Below are positions 28,171-36,649 of a DNA stretch of 40,833 nt, one piece after another. The first letter of the stretch is position 1; each line of letters begins with the position of its first letter. The position numbers and the translations under genes were made by a program. The DNA lies in contig CAIWHK010000004.1 of assembly GCA_903912525.1 (NCBI GenBank), positions 1 through 40,833 on the forward strand, given 5' to 3'. This DNA comes from an uncultured bacterium. GTDB lineage: Bacteria > Krumholzibacteriota > Krumholzibacteriia > LZORAL124-64-63. The notes below the pieces were generated by a model, which searched no databases, was not told the DNA's origin, and saw only the letters and a program-made list of their open reading frames with translations.

Positions 28171-29201
28171 ACGCCGCCTGGACGGACAACGGACTCATCG
28201 TCGCCCTGGCGGGCGTGGCCTGCGTGGCGGCCACCGCGTTCTTCTCGGGCATCGAGACGGGTCTGATGAGCGTCAGTCGCGTGCGGATGCGCCGGTCGGC
28301 CGCCGGCAACACGCAGCGCGGGCGCCGGCTGCGCACGCTCCTGCGCGACCTCGAGGACCCCGTGCTGACGTGCCTGGTCGGCACCAACCTGGTCGGCGTC
28401 GCGCTCAGCGCGTTGATGACCGTGGCCCTGACCGCCCGTTTCGGCGATGCCGGCGAAGGCCTTGCCGTCGTCATCGTCTCGGTGGTCGTGCTTGTGTTCG
28501 GCGAGATCCTGCCCAAGGTGGCGTTCCGCGAGTGGCCCGAGCGCCTGACGCTGGCGATCCTGCCGATGTTCCTGGTCGTGATGGCGGTGTTCTGGCCCGT
28601 GCGCATGGTGCTTCGCGGCTATCGCCGGCTGCTGCAGGGGCTGGTGCCGTCGACCGGCGACAGCCGCCGGCGCCTGGACCGTGGCAGCCTGGCGGCCCTG
28701 ATGCTGGCCCACGCGCCCCCGTCGCAGCAGGAACGCGGCTTCGCCGAGATCCTCGACCGCTTCCTGCAGCTGGCGCACCGCCCGTTGACGGCGCTGATGC
28801 GTCCCCTGGACACCGTGGTCACGATCGGTCCGGAAACGACGGTGGCGGAGTGCCTGGCCGTCGCGGCGCGCTCGGGGCTCAGTCGCCTGCCGGTCACGCG
28901 CGAGGACGGCTGCGCGCTGCAGGCCTACGTCACGGCGCGGGACCTGCTCTTCCTGGATGCAGAGATCCAGGAGCGGCCGGTGCCGCGGCGCCTGTGGCGC
29001 CCGTTCGTGCTGGTGGACGCCCGCATGACGGCCTATGAAGTGTTCGAGGAACTGCGCGGGCAGGCCAACCAGATGGCCGCCGTGTGCGACCCGGCGGGGA
29101 ACCCGCTCGGGTTGATCACGTTGGAAGACCTCATCGAGACGGTGATGGGTTCCATCCACGACGAATTCGACCATCAGGTCGCCGCCGGTACGGTGGCGTG
29201 A
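28167..29201 (+). CDS. Second CNNM/DUF21-CBS membrane protein, lacking the CorC_HlyC domain
   Basis: This 344-residue protein begins at GTG 28167, overlapping the previous gene (GTGA). It has an N-terminal CNNM domain with AFFSGIETGLMSVSRVRMRR and FGEILPKVAF, three or four hydrophobic segments to about residue 150, and a CBS pair (about 205-335) ending in LITLEDLIETVMGSIHDEF. Unlike its neighbour it stops after the second CBS motif, so the C-terminal CorC_HlyC domain is missing. Tandem CNNM genes of a long and a short type are frequent, and the two products may form a heteromer. Ion specificity is unknown. The DUF1844 gene follows after 16 bases. Confidence 0.88.
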   Translation: MNAAWTDNGLIVALAGVACVAATAFFSGIETGLMSVSRVRMRRSAAGNTQRGRRLRTLLRDLEDPVLTCLVGTNLVGVALSALMTVALTARFGDAGEGLAVVIVSVVVLVFGEILPKVAFREWPERLTLAILPMFLVVMAVFWPVRMVLRGYRRLLQGLVPSTGDSRRRLDRGSLAALMLAHAPPSQQERGFAEILDRFLQLAHRPLTALMRPLDTVVTIGPETTVAECLAVAARSGLSRLPVTREDGCALQAYVTARDLLFLDAEIQERPVPRRLWRPFVLVDARMTAYEVFEELRGQANQMAAVCDPAGNPLGLITLEDLIETVMGSIHDEFDHQVAAGTVA

Positions 29202-29217
29202 ACGCAAGGAGTGGACG

Positions 29218-29583
29218 ATGAGTGACGATGTCGAACTGACGCGGCATGACCACGTGTTGATGGGGCTGGTCTTCAGTCTGCAGGCCGCCGCGATGCAGCA
29301 ACTGGGCAAGATCCAGGACCCGATGACCGGCGAGGTGGCGCTCGACCTCAGCCAGGCGCGGGCGACGATCGACGTGCTCGAGATGCTCAAGGTGAAGTGC
29401 CGCACGGGCACGCCGGCCGACGTGCTGCGCATGATCGACGGCGCCGTGCTGAACCTCCAGCTGAACTATGTGGACGAGCTCAAGAAGAAGGCGGCGGCCG
29501 ACGCTCCGGTTGGCGTCGATGGCACCGAGGCCTCGGAAAACGCAGCGGTGGATGCCGCGGCAGAGCCCGGGCCGGCCGCTTGA
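29218..29583 (+). CDS. DUF1844 family protein
   Basis: This 121-residue protein carries the small helical DUF1844 domain (about residues 10-85). It has MGLVFSLQAAAMQQLGKI, DLSQARATIDVLEMLKVK and LNLQLNYVDELKK. A disordered Ala/Glu/Pro-rich tail follows. The molecular role of the family is not known. The start is ATG 29218 behind AAGGAG. Its TGA overlaps the proposed TTG start of the next gene (TTGA). Position downstream of the two CNNM genes suggests the same transcript. Confidence 0.87.
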   Translation: MSDDVELTRHDHVLMGLVFSLQAAAMQQLGKIQDPMTGEVALDLSQARATIDVLEMLKVKCRTGTPADVLRMIDGAVLNLQLNYVDELKKKAAADAPVGVDGTEASENAAVDAAAEPGPAA

Positions 29584-30008
29584 ACCGGTGCTGCCATCGG
29601 CGCGCGGCATGGCCGCGCCTGGCCCTCGGGCTGGTGTGCCTGCTGACAGCGGGGACGGCCAGCGCGACCGTGCCGCTGGACGGCTCGCCCGCCCTGCCGC
29701 GCCTGCAGGACTCGCTGCGCCTGGGCGGCGTGACGTCGGCCGCGTTGCCGCCGGACGGCCTGCTCACCTTGGGGATCGGCACGCGCACGGCCAGTACGAA
29801 CTACCTGGTCGACGATTGGCGGCAGCGCGTGCAGCGGCGCGACATCCTGTTCCAGGCCGAATGGAGCCCCCTGCCGTGGCTGCAGGCGTGGGCCGAGGTG
29901 CCCTGGCGCCGGTGGTCCAACGGCGCGGGTTGGATCCCGTCCTCCGGCAGCGGGCTGGGTGACGGCCTCTGGCAGGTCGCGGCCGGCCGCTCGCTGGTCG
30001 GCGGTTAG
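29580..30008 (+). CDS. N-terminal part of an outer-membrane/TSP3-repeat protein, ended by an in-frame TAG
   Basis: These 142 residues start at TTG 29580 (overlapping the previous stop as TTGA). They begin with a signal peptide (WPRLALGLVCLLTAGTASA) followed by beta-strand-rich sequence with many Trp and Tyr (SPLPWLQAWAEVPWRRWS), as in outer-membrane beta-barrels. The frame stops at TAG 30006-30008, after SLVGG. The same frame continues without shift for another 359 codons of homologous character. A single-base change from GAG or CAG would restore one 502-residue protein. It is either a pseudogene, a strain polymorphism, an assembly error or a read-through site. The start is uncertain because no ribosome binding site is evident. 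Confidence 0.6.
   Translation: MNRCCHRRAAWPRLALGLVCLLTAGTASATVPLDGSPALPRLQDSLRLGGVTSAALPPDGLLTLGIGTRTASTNYLVDDWRQRVQRRDILFQAEWSPLPWLQAWAEVPWRRWSNGAGWIPSSGSGLGDGLWQVAAGRSLVGG
30006..30008 (+). other. In-frame TAG interrupting the TSP3-repeat gene
   Basis: The codons on both sides are in one frame (GGC GGT TAG CTG CGC GTG). Glu or Gln at this site would connect the two halves smoothly. No stem-loop typical of recoding is obvious directly downstream. Confidence 0.7.
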
Positions 30009-30014
30009 CTGCGC

Positions 30015-31088
30015 GTGGCGCTGCTCGGCGGGGGCAACCTGCCGCTCGGCAAGAGCGCCGAGGGCCTGGGAGAGGGTGTTTTTTCGCCGCAGGCCGGGGC
30101 GGCCGCCACCTGGTGCCTGTGGCAGGGCGCGCGCGTGCCGGAGATGCGCCTGCACCTGAACGCGCGGCGCACCTGGAACCGCGCCGAGGACACCGGCTAC
30201 GGCTGGCTGCAGCAGGGACTGGCGCCGTGGCCGCCGCGCTATCCGGCGGCCTCGGCTGTCGGCGGCAATGGGGGTAACGACGTCACGACGCTGGGCGCCG
30301 CCGTCGAATTTCGCCGCGGATCCACCGCGCTGTGGCTCGACTACACGCGCGACCGCTTCCCGCGCACGGATGCCGTGAGCGCGCGGGAGCAGTTCAGCGC
30401 CATCGGCGCCGGCCTGCGCTGGGGCGTTAGCGAAGGGTGGGCGCTCAGCGGTGCTTACCTGGTCCCGCTGTCGCGCGACGATGCGGCGACGACCTGGTAT
30501 CCCGCTTTCCCCGACTGGGCGATGTCGCTCGCGGTGTCGCGCCAACTGTCCCTCGGGGGCCGCGACCGCGACCGCGACGGCATTGTCGACCGTCGCGATG
30601 CCTGTCCAGAACTGGCCGAGGACCACGACGGCTTCAAGGACGACGACGGCTGCCCGGACAGCGACAACGACCACGACGGCATCCCCGACGTGCGGGACGC
30701 CGCGCCGGACCAGCCCGAGGACCACGACGGATTCATGGACCTCGACGGCGCGCCCGATCCCGACAACGACGGCGACGGCGTTCCCGACCGGGAGGACCTC
30801 TGCCCGGACAAGCCCGAGGACCTCGACGGCGATGCGGACGACGACGGCTGTCCCGAGGCGCTCAAGGACCTCGACCGCGACGGCGTGCCGGACGACCGCG
30901 ACGCCTGCGGGCAGGCCATGGAGGACTACGACGGGTACAACGACCAGGACGGCTGCCCGGACCCGGACAACGACCTCGACGGCATCGACGACGGGAAGGA
31001 CGCCTGCCCCGACCAGGCCGAGGACTACAACGGGGTGCAGGACAGCGACGGGTGTCCCGACGCGGCGCCGGCGCCGCAATGGAAGTAG
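30015..31088 (+). CDS. C-terminal part of the outer-membrane/TSP3-repeat protein
   Basis: This 357-residue frame opens at GTG 30015, seven bases after the TAG, but the coding character begins right after the stop codon, so the GTG is probably not a native start. The first 180 residues are barrel-like (FGLxxG-poor but rich in alternating hydrophobic strands, such as TTLGAAVEFRRGSTALWLDY). The rest is five thrombospondin type-3-like calcium-binding repeats: DRDRDGIVD, DNDHDGIPD, DNDGDGVPD, DLDRDGVPD and DNDLDGIDD, separated by cysteine-containing loops like DDDGCPD. Such repeats often link a barrel to an OmpA domain, but here the protein ends APAPQWK with no OmpA domain. Short 15-bp DNA repeats follow. 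Confidence 0.7.
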   Translation: MALLGGGNLPLGKSAEGLGEGVFSPQAGAAATWCLWQGARVPEMRLHLNARRTWNRAEDTGYGWLQQGLAPWPPRYPAASAVGGNGGNDVTTLGAAVEFRRGSTALWLDYTRDRFPRTDAVSAREQFSAIGAGLRWGVSEGWALSGAYLVPLSRDDAATTWYPAFPDWAMSLAVSRQLSLGGRDRDRDGIVDRRDACPELAEDHDGFKDDDGCPDSDNDHDGIPDVRDAAPDQPEDHDGFMDLDGAPDPDNDGDGVPDREDLCPDKPEDLDGDADDDGCPEALKDLDRDGVPDDRDACGQAMEDYDGYNDQDGCPDPDNDLDGIDDGKDACPDQAEDYNGVQDSDGCPDAAPAPQWK

Positions 31089-31101
31089 GCGTGGGCAGGG
31101 A

Positions 31102-31154
31102 CCAGCCGGTGCGGGGCCAGTCGGTGCGGGACCAGTCGGTGCGGGACTAGTCGG
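31102..31154 (+). repeat. Three and a half tandem 15-bp repeats
   Basis: Units at 31102-31116, 31117-31131 and 31132-31146 (consensus CCAGTCGGTGCGGGA) and a partial unit from 31147 (CTAGTCGG). The first unit differs at two positions. The partial unit contains the mazG stop codon on the minus strand. No hairpin or coding role is evident. Confidence 0.85.
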
Positions 31155-31965
31155 CGCCCTTCACCGGGCCCGGCCCCGCCAACTCGCGCTTGGCTGCCTG
31201 CCAGGCCGCTTCCAGTTCGTCGAGGGTGGCTGCGCCCATCGAGCGGCCCTCGGCCCGGTACTTCGCCTCGACCAGCCGGAAGCGTGCGGCAAAGCGCTGG
31301 TTGGCCTTCCTGAGGGCCATGTCCGGTTGCACATGGTGCCAGCGCGCCAGGTTGACCAGGGAGAACAGGACGTCACCCATCTCGTGCTCGACGGCGAGCG
31401 CGTCGCCGGCGGCCACGGCCTCGTCCAGTTCGCCCATCTCCTCCTGCAACTTGTCCTTCACGCCGTCGATGGTGGGCCAGTCGAAGCCGACGTCGGCGGC
31501 GTCGTGCTGCCAGCGGTAGGCCAGGTGCAGCGGCGCGGTCGAGGACGGCATCTCCTTCAGCACGCTTTCGGCCTCGGGATCGAGTCCCTTGTCGCGCTTC
31601 TCCTGCGCCTTCATCTCGTTCCACAGCCGCTGGCTGGTGCCCACCTCGCTCGCCTGCTCGTCACCGAACACATGGGGGTGGCGGCGGATGAGCTTGGCGT
31701 TGCCCTGCCGCGCGATGTCCTGCATCGACACGCCGACCGACTCGCCGAGGATCTCGCAGCAGAAGCAGGTCATGAACAGCAGGTCGCCCAGCTCCTCGCG
31801 CACGTGGTCCGTGTCGCCGGACAGGGCGGCGTCGACCAGCTCGCCCGCCTCGTCCAGCAGGTAGCGCGCGGCGTCCACGAGGGTCTGCTTGCGGTCCCAG
31901 GGGCAGCCGCCGGGAGAGCGCAGCGTGTGGATGGTGGCCAGCAGGTCGTCGAAGTCCGATGCCAT
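31147..31965 (-). CDS. mazG: Nucleoside triphosphate pyrophosphohydrolase MazG
   Basis: This 272-residue protein hydrolyses (d)NTPs to monophosphates and pyrophosphate, clearing aberrant nucleotides. Two MazG domains are present. The first has GGCPWDRKQT, LLDEAGELVDA and REELGDLLF. The second has EEMGELDEAV and EHEMGDVLFSL. The acidic EExxE and ExxD residues that coordinate magnesium are intact, and the length matches E. coli-type MazG. The start is ATG 31965 with GGAAGG seven bases upstream. It is transcribed away from uvrA. Its last codons lie next to a tandem repeat. Confidence 0.94.
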   Translation of the reverse strand: MASDFDDLLATIHTLRSPGGCPWDRKQTLVDAARYLLDEAGELVDAALSGDTDHVREELGDLLFMTCFCCEILGESVGVSMQDIARQGNAKLIRRHPHVFGDEQASEVGTSQRLWNEMKAQEKRDKGLDPEAESVLKEMPSSTAPLHLAYRWQHDAADVGFDWPTIDGVKDKLQEEMGELDEAVAAGDALAVEHEMGDVLFSLVNLARWHHVQPDMALRKANQRFAARFRLVEAKYRAEGRSMGAATLDELEAAWQAAKRELAGPGPVKGAD

Positions 31966-32010
31966 TGCATTGCCTTCCGCAACGGGGAGAAACGGGCCGG
32001 TCGGATGCCA

Positions 32011-32039
32011 AGAGTAAATGAGTTTGGCGGGACGGCCAA
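32011..32039 (-). promoter_or_regulatory. Putative mazG promoter, overlapping the uvrA promoter
   Basis: Read on the minus strand: TTGGCC (32039-32034), a 17-base spacer and TACTCT (32016-32011), 46 bases before the mazG start. The -10 match is weak. It overlaps the uvrA promoter candidate face to face. Confidence 0.3.
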
Positions 32040-32052
32040 CTCCCGGTTATCC
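32024..32052 (+). promoter_or_regulatory. Putative uvrA promoter
   Basis: TTGGCG (32024-32029), a 17-base spacer and TTATCC (32047-32052), about 50 bases before the GTG start. No LexA-like box was recognised near it. Confidence 0.48.
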
Positions 32053-32101
32053 TGAACGGTCGCCCACCTGCCACGCCAACGCACAGCCAGGGGACCGGCA
32101 C

Positions 32102-34960
32102 GTGAACAGGAAGAACGCCCGGAACAGCGAAGATACGCCCGCGGTGGCGCCGGCCCCGGTGGGCCCGGTGCCGCCCACGCCCGGCGACGGCGTCATCGAG
32201 TGGATCCGCATCAAGGGCGCCCGTCAGCACAACCTGCGCAACATCGACGTGGACATCCCGCGCGGCCGGTTCACGGTCGTCTCGGGCCTGTCGGGTTCGG
32301 GCAAGTCCTCCCTGGTCTTCGACACGCTCTACGCCGAGGGCCAGCGCTGCTACGTGGAGTCGCTGTCGACCTACGCGCGCCAGTTCCTCGAGCGCCTGCC
32401 CAAGCCGGACGTCGACTGGATCGACGGCGTCAGCCCGGCCATCGCCATCGAGCAGCGCAACGCCGTCACCAGCGGCCGCTCCACGGTCGGCACCGTCACT
32501 GAGATCAACGACTACCTGCGCGTGCTGTGGGCCCGCGCCGGATCCGTGCACTGCCCCGCCTGCGACGTGGACGTGGGCCGGCACACGCCCGACTCGGTTT
32601 GGAAGGACGCCCGCCGCGTGCGGGAGGAGGGTGACGCCGTCCTGATCTGTTACCCGCTGCCCGGCGGCAGCAGCGCCGCGGTCGGCTGGTGGGAGCCGTT
32701 GCTTGCGCAGGGCTTCCAACGCGTCGTCGCCAAGGGCGCGATCCACACGCTCGACGGGGCTGACCACGCGGAGCTCGAGGCGCTGCCCGGGGCCGATGGC
32801 ATTGATGTCGTGGTCGATCGCCTGCACCTGAAACCGGCGGCGCGTTCGCGCTTCGTGGAAGCCGTCGAACTGGCCCTGGCCCAGTCGGGGCTGGTGGCCA
32901 TCCGCGACCGCGACCTGACCTGGCGCGCCGAGTATTCGGGCGACCTGCGTTGCGGCGACTGCGGCCGCGTGTTCCCCGACCCGTCGCCGCGCCTGTTCTC
33001 GTTCAACTCGCCCGAAGGCGCCTGTGCCGCCTGCAAGGGTTTCGGCAACAAGCTCGAGTTCGACGAGGATCGCATCGTCCCCGACGCTTCGCTGACCCTG
33101 CGTGAGGGCGCCATCAAGCCCTGGAGCACCGAGTCGTTCGCGCGCGACTTCACGGCACTGCTGCGCTTCTGCGCGCGGAAGAAGATCCCGACGGACGTGC
33201 CCTTCCACAAGCTGACGCGCGCGCACCAGAAGCTGGTTCTCGACGGCGGCGACGCGACTTACATCGGCGTGGTCCCGTTCCTTGAGACGATGCGCCGCGA
33301 GATGCGCAAGGGGCACCACCGCTTCTTCACGCGCCGCTTCATGGGTGATACCGAGTGCCGTGCCTGCGGCGGCAGCCGCCTGCGCGAGGAAGCCCTGGCC
33401 GTGCGCGTGCAGGGGATGGACCTCGGTCAGATCGGGAAGCTTTCGGTTGAAGAGGGGCTGCAGAAGGTTGGCGCGCTGCGACTGGGCAAGTCCGCTGCCG
33501 CTGCGGCGGGCGAGGTGCGCGACGAAGTGCTGCACCGCCTGCGGTTCCTCGAGCGCGTGGGGCTGGGCTACCTGACGCTGGACCGCCTGACGCGCACGCT
33601 GTCGGGCGGCGAGGCGCAGCGCATCCACCTGGCCAACGCCCTGGGCGCGCGCCTGGTGGACACGCTTTACGTGCTGGACGAGCCGACCTGCGGCCTGCAC
33701 GCCGGCGATGTCGAGCGCCTGACCGACACCCTGCGCGACCTGGTCAACGCCGGCAACACCGTCGTCGTCGTTGAGCACGACCTGTCGGTGCTGCGCGCGG
33801 CCGACCACTTCATCGAACTGGGACCGGCCGCCGGCACCGGCGGCGGTCACCTCGTCTTCCAGGGGCCTCTGGAAGAGGCGCTGAAGGCCGACACGTTGAC
33901 GGCGCGGCACCTGCGCGGCGAGGCGCGCGTCGGCACCGATCGCCCGCGCCGCCCGGCGCCGGACCGCTGGCTGGTGGTCAAGGGCGCCCGCCTGAACAAC
34001 CTGCGCGAGATCGACGTGAAGGTACCCCTGGGGCGCTTCGTGGCGCTGACCGGCATCTCGGGCTCGGGCAAGAGCTCGTTGCTGAACGGCTGCCTGCACG
34101 ACGGGCTGACCGCGCGAGCGACCGGCGGCGTCGGCCGCGCGTTCCCGTTCACCTCGATCCAGGGCGGGCACGGCGTGGGGCGCGTCATCCGCGTCGACCA
34201 GTCGCCCATCGGCAAGACCAGCCGATCAAACCCGGCCACGTACCTGCAGGTGCTCGGCCCGGTGCGCGATCTCTTCGCCGATACCCGTGACGCGCGTTCG
34301 CGCGGCTACGCGGCCGGGCGTTTCAGCTTCAATACTGCCGGTGGCCGCTGCGCCAACTGCCAGGGGCTCGGTTACCACCGCGTCGAGATGCAGTTCATGG
34401 CCGACATCGAGGTGCCGTGCGAGGACTGTCGCGGCAGCCGCTTCAACGCCGGTACGCTCGAGATCCGCTACAAGGGCCTGAGCATCGCCCAGGTGCTCGA
34501 CCTGACCATCGACGACGCGCTCGCCTTCTTCGGCGATGTGCCGGCCGTGGGGCAGAAGCTGTGGCTGTTGAAAAAGGTCGGCCTCGGCTACCTGGGCCTC
34601 GGCCAGCCGGCGCCCACGCTGTCGGGCGGCGAGAGCCAGCGCCTGAAGATCGCGCGCGAACTGGCGCTGCCCACGGGCAAGCACAACCTCTACCTGCTCG
34701 ACGAGCCCACGACCGGCCTGCACGCCGAGGATGTGCGGGCGTTGGTCAAGGTGCTGCACGAACTGGTCGAGGCCGATCACTCGGTGCTTGTCATCGAACA
34801 CAACCTCGACCTTGTCGCCCAGGCCGACTGGGTGATCGACCTCGGCCCCGGCGGCGGACGGCACGGCGGCAAGGTCGTGGCCCAGGGCACGCCGGCCGAC
34901 ATCGCCGGCGTCGCCGCCTCGCTCACCGGCCGGTACCTGGCCGCCATCATCCAGCGCTGA
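32102..34960 (+). CDS. uvrA: Excinuclease ABC subunit A
   Basis: This 952-residue tandem ABC ATPase is the DNA-damage recognition subunit of nucleotide excision repair. The first Walker A is GLSGSGKSS. The UvrB-binding region contains RSTVGTVTEINDYLRVLWAR. The zinc module is CGDCG to ACAACKGFG, and the first signature is LSGGEAQR with Walker B LYVLDEPTCGLH. The second half has GISGSGKSSLLNG, the C-terminal zinc module CANCQGLGYH to CEDCRGSRFN, signature LSGGESQR and YLLDEPTTGLHAED. The sequence is more divergent than in well-known UvrA1 proteins but no domain is lost. The start is GTG 32102, with AGGGGA eight bases upstream. A longer frame from 32018 begins before the -35 box of the promoter candidate and is unlikely. 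Confidence 0.93.
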   Translation: MNRKNARNSEDTPAVAPAPVGPVPPTPGDGVIEWIRIKGARQHNLRNIDVDIPRGRFTVVSGLSGSGKSSLVFDTLYAEGQRCYVESLSTYARQFLERLPKPDVDWIDGVSPAIAIEQRNAVTSGRSTVGTVTEINDYLRVLWARAGSVHCPACDVDVGRHTPDSVWKDARRVREEGDAVLICYPLPGGSSAAVGWWEPLLAQGFQRVVAKGAIHTLDGADHAELEALPGADGIDVVVDRLHLKPAARSRFVEAVELALAQSGLVAIRDRDLTWRAEYSGDLRCGDCGRVFPDPSPRLFSFNSPEGACAACKGFGNKLEFDEDRIVPDASLTLREGAIKPWSTESFARDFTALLRFCARKKIPTDVPFHKLTRAHQKLVLDGGDATYIGVVPFLETMRREMRKGHHRFFTRRFMGDTECRACGGSRLREEALAVRVQGMDLGQIGKLSVEEGLQKVGALRLGKSAAAAAGEVRDEVLHRLRFLERVGLGYLTLDRLTRTLSGGEAQRIHLANALGARLVDTLYVLDEPTCGLHAGDVERLTDTLRDLVNAGNTVVVVEHDLSVLRAADHFIELGPAAGTGGGHLVFQGPLEEALKADTLTARHLRGEARVGTDRPRRPAPDRWLVVKGARLNNLREIDVKVPLGRFVALTGISGSGKSSLLNGCLHDGLTARATGGVGRAFPFTSIQGGHGVGRVIRVDQSPIGKTSRSNPATYLQVLGPVRDLFADTRDARSRGYAAGRFSFNTAGGRCANCQGLGYHRVEMQFMADIEVPCEDCRGSRFNAGTLEIRYKGLSIAQVLDLTIDDALAFFGDVPAVGQKLWLLKKVGLGYLGLGQPAPTLSGGESQRLKIARELALPTGKHNLYLLDEPTTGLHAEDVRALVKVLHELVEADHSVLVIEHNLDLVAQADWVIDLGPGGGRHGGKVVAQGTPADIAGVAASLTGRYLAAIIQR

Positions 34961-35098
34961 CCGCGCATCTTCCGCAGGCGCTCACCGGCCGGTCCACGCG
35001 CCGGGCGCCCCGCGTGGCACCCCCCTTGCAGTTTTACCGCAGGCGACATGGACAAGCGGCGGGTTCGATCCCGCAAGCGCCTGTCCTGCAACGGCCAG

Positions 35099-35120
35099 GG
35101 CGGACCGAGCCGGGTCCGCC
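35099..35120 (+). terminator. Hairpin between uvrA and the histidine kinase gene
   Basis: GGCGGACC (35099-35106) pairs with GGTCCGCC (35113-35120) around a 6-base loop. No T-run follows. It lies about 20 bases before the kinase start and may instead affect its translation. Confidence 0.4.
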
Positions 35121-35139
35121 CGCAGCGGGTGGGAAAAAG

Positions 35140-36600
35140 ATGCCGTCGGCAGACCGGCAGAATCAGCCCAACCACGACCCGACCCTGTCGGTGCTCGAGC
35201 ATGTCTGGCGGCAGGCCCCCGTGGGCCTGGCCCTGCTGGACGGCGGGCGCCTGGTTGCCTGGAACCCTGAATCGCGCCGATTGCTCGAGCAGTCGGTGGG
35301 CGGATCGCCGGCGGCATGGCAGCGGTGGCTGGAGGCGGCGTCGTTACGGTTGGATCTGATGCCGGGGGCGACCAGGGTGCTGCCGGGCCGCGGCGAGCAG
35401 GCCCCGGCGCTTGAACTGTCGGCTATGGGCGAGGGACGCTGCGACGGCATGACGGTGGTCGTGCTGCGTGTTGCGCGAGACGAGGCGCACCGGGGCAGCG
35501 GTGAGTTGGCCGAAGCCGTCAGCACGCTGAGCCACGAACTGCGGACACCGCTGGCGTCGATGAAGAGCAGCCTGTCGCTGGTTTGCGCCGGCGACGCCGG
35601 GCCACTGGGCGAGGACCAGGCGCGCTTCCTGGGCGTGGCGCTGCGCAATGTCGTTCGTCTTGATCGGCTGGTCGGCGACCTGCTCGACGTGGCACGCGAC
35701 GATGCGGGCTGCCTGCGCGTGGATTGTCGCCCGACCGACCTCGGACCGGTGTTGCGCGAGGCGCTCGGCCTGTTCGAGATGCGGCCGGGGCAGGGTGGGC
35801 CGCAACTGGACGCGAGTGGCGTGCCGCATCGCTTCGAAGCCTGCGTTGACCCGGACAAGATCGTGCAGATCGTCTCGAACCTGGTCGGCAACGCCCGCAA
35901 GTACGTGCCGGCCGACGGCCGTGTGCGCGTGTGGCTGGACGCCCAGGCGGGTCCCGGCGATGCGCTGGCTTCCGCCCTGGCGCAGGCGTGCGGGGTGGAA
36001 TTGCGGACGTTCGCGCTCGTGGTCGAGGACAACGGCCCGGGCATCGACCCGGAAATCGTCGACCGCGTTTTCGAGCCGTTCGAGCGCGGTCGGGCCGAAG
36101 TGATCGGCCGCATCGGCGGCGCGGGACTGGGCCTGCATATCGTGCGGCGCCTGGCCGAGGCCCACGGCGGCCGCGTCAGCCTGGCGACCGCGCCGGGTGC
36201 CGGGACCACGGTCTGGGTGCGGTTGCCGGTCGACCCGGTGGCCGGGCGGGTGCTGGCGGCGGCGACCCAGATGCGTACGCCCCAGGGCAAGGAGACGGGC
36301 ATCAGGCCGTGCCTGGCGCTGCTGGACGCCCGCGGGACCGGGGCGGACGCCACGGGCGTGCTGGCGGCGGGCAGGGCTTTCGCCGAGGCGGCGGGTGCCG
36401 TGGTGGCGGGGCGCCCCTGTGAGCCCGTGGAGGGCGTGCTGGCGGTGGCGCTTGCCGACCCGGACGCCTGGCTGCAGGGCGGTCGGGCCGAAGCCGCGGG
36501 TTGGCGGATCCTGGGTGTGCCGGCCGACGGCGTCGGCGGCGGGGGCGCGCCCGTGTTCTGGGGTAAACCCGAGGCCCGAAGTGTCGATAGCAATGCGTGA
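35140..36600 (+). CDS. PAS-like histidine kinase with an unusual C-terminal extension
   Basis: This 486-residue sensor kinase has no signal peptide or membrane segment, so it appears soluble. A PAS-like N-terminus (about residues 15-120, VGLALLDGGRLVAWNPESRRLL) precedes the HisKA helix with His132 (STLSHELRTPLASMKSS). The HATPase domain has NLVGNARKYV, VEDNGPGIDPE, and GGAGLGLHIVRRLAEAHGG. The catalytic core ends near residue 365. The final 120 residues, Ala/Gly-rich and without a recognised motif, resemble a degenerate receiver-like or regulatory module. The start ATG 35140 lies after GTGGGAAAAAG. The next gene is a single-domain response regulator beginning near its end, the probable partner. 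Confidence 0.88.
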   Translation: MPSADRQNQPNHDPTLSVLEHVWRQAPVGLALLDGGRLVAWNPESRRLLEQSVGGSPAAWQRWLEAASLRLDLMPGATRVLPGRGEQAPALELSAMGEGRCDGMTVVVLRVARDEAHRGSGELAEAVSTLSHELRTPLASMKSSLSLVCAGDAGPLGEDQARFLGVALRNVVRLDRLVGDLLDVARDDAGCLRVDCRPTDLGPVLREALGLFEMRPGQGGPQLDASGVPHRFEACVDPDKIVQIVSNLVGNARKYVPADGRVRVWLDAQAGPGDALASALAQACGVELRTFALVVEDNGPGIDPEIVDRVFEPFERGRAEVIGRIGGAGLGLHIVRRLAEAHGGRVSLATAPGAGTTVWVRLPVDPVAGRVLAAATQMRTPQGKETGIRPCLALLDARGTGADATGVLAAGRAFAEAAGAVVAGRPCEPVEGVLAVALADPDAWLQGGRAEAAGWRILGVPADGVGGGGAPVFWGKPEARSVDSNA

Positions 36601-36649
36601 ATTCTGTACCCGGCCGGTGGGGGATCCGGCGAACGAAAAGAGCAGGAGC

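Noticed and set aside
30006-30008. Pyrrolysine or suppressor-decoded TAG
   Set aside because: TAG ends several other genes here, and no pyl genes or downstream recoding element are visible. A point mutation or sequence error is simpler.
32018-32101. Longer UvrA N-terminus from GTG 32018
   Set aside because: It starts upstream of the promoter boxes and has no ribosome binding site. The GTG at 32102 has one at the right distance.
31661-34171. Long minus-strand open frame opposite uvrA, extending into mazG
   Set aside because: It covers both real genes in the wrong frame or strand and shows no protein motif.
35040-35083. tRNA-like element with a T-arm-like GCGGG-TTCGAT-CCCGC inside a CAGGCG/CGCCTG helix
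   Set aside because: The loop is six rather than seven bases, and no acceptor, D-arm or anticodon arm can be drawn. It is probably a chance structure or part of an uvrA-downstream hairpin.
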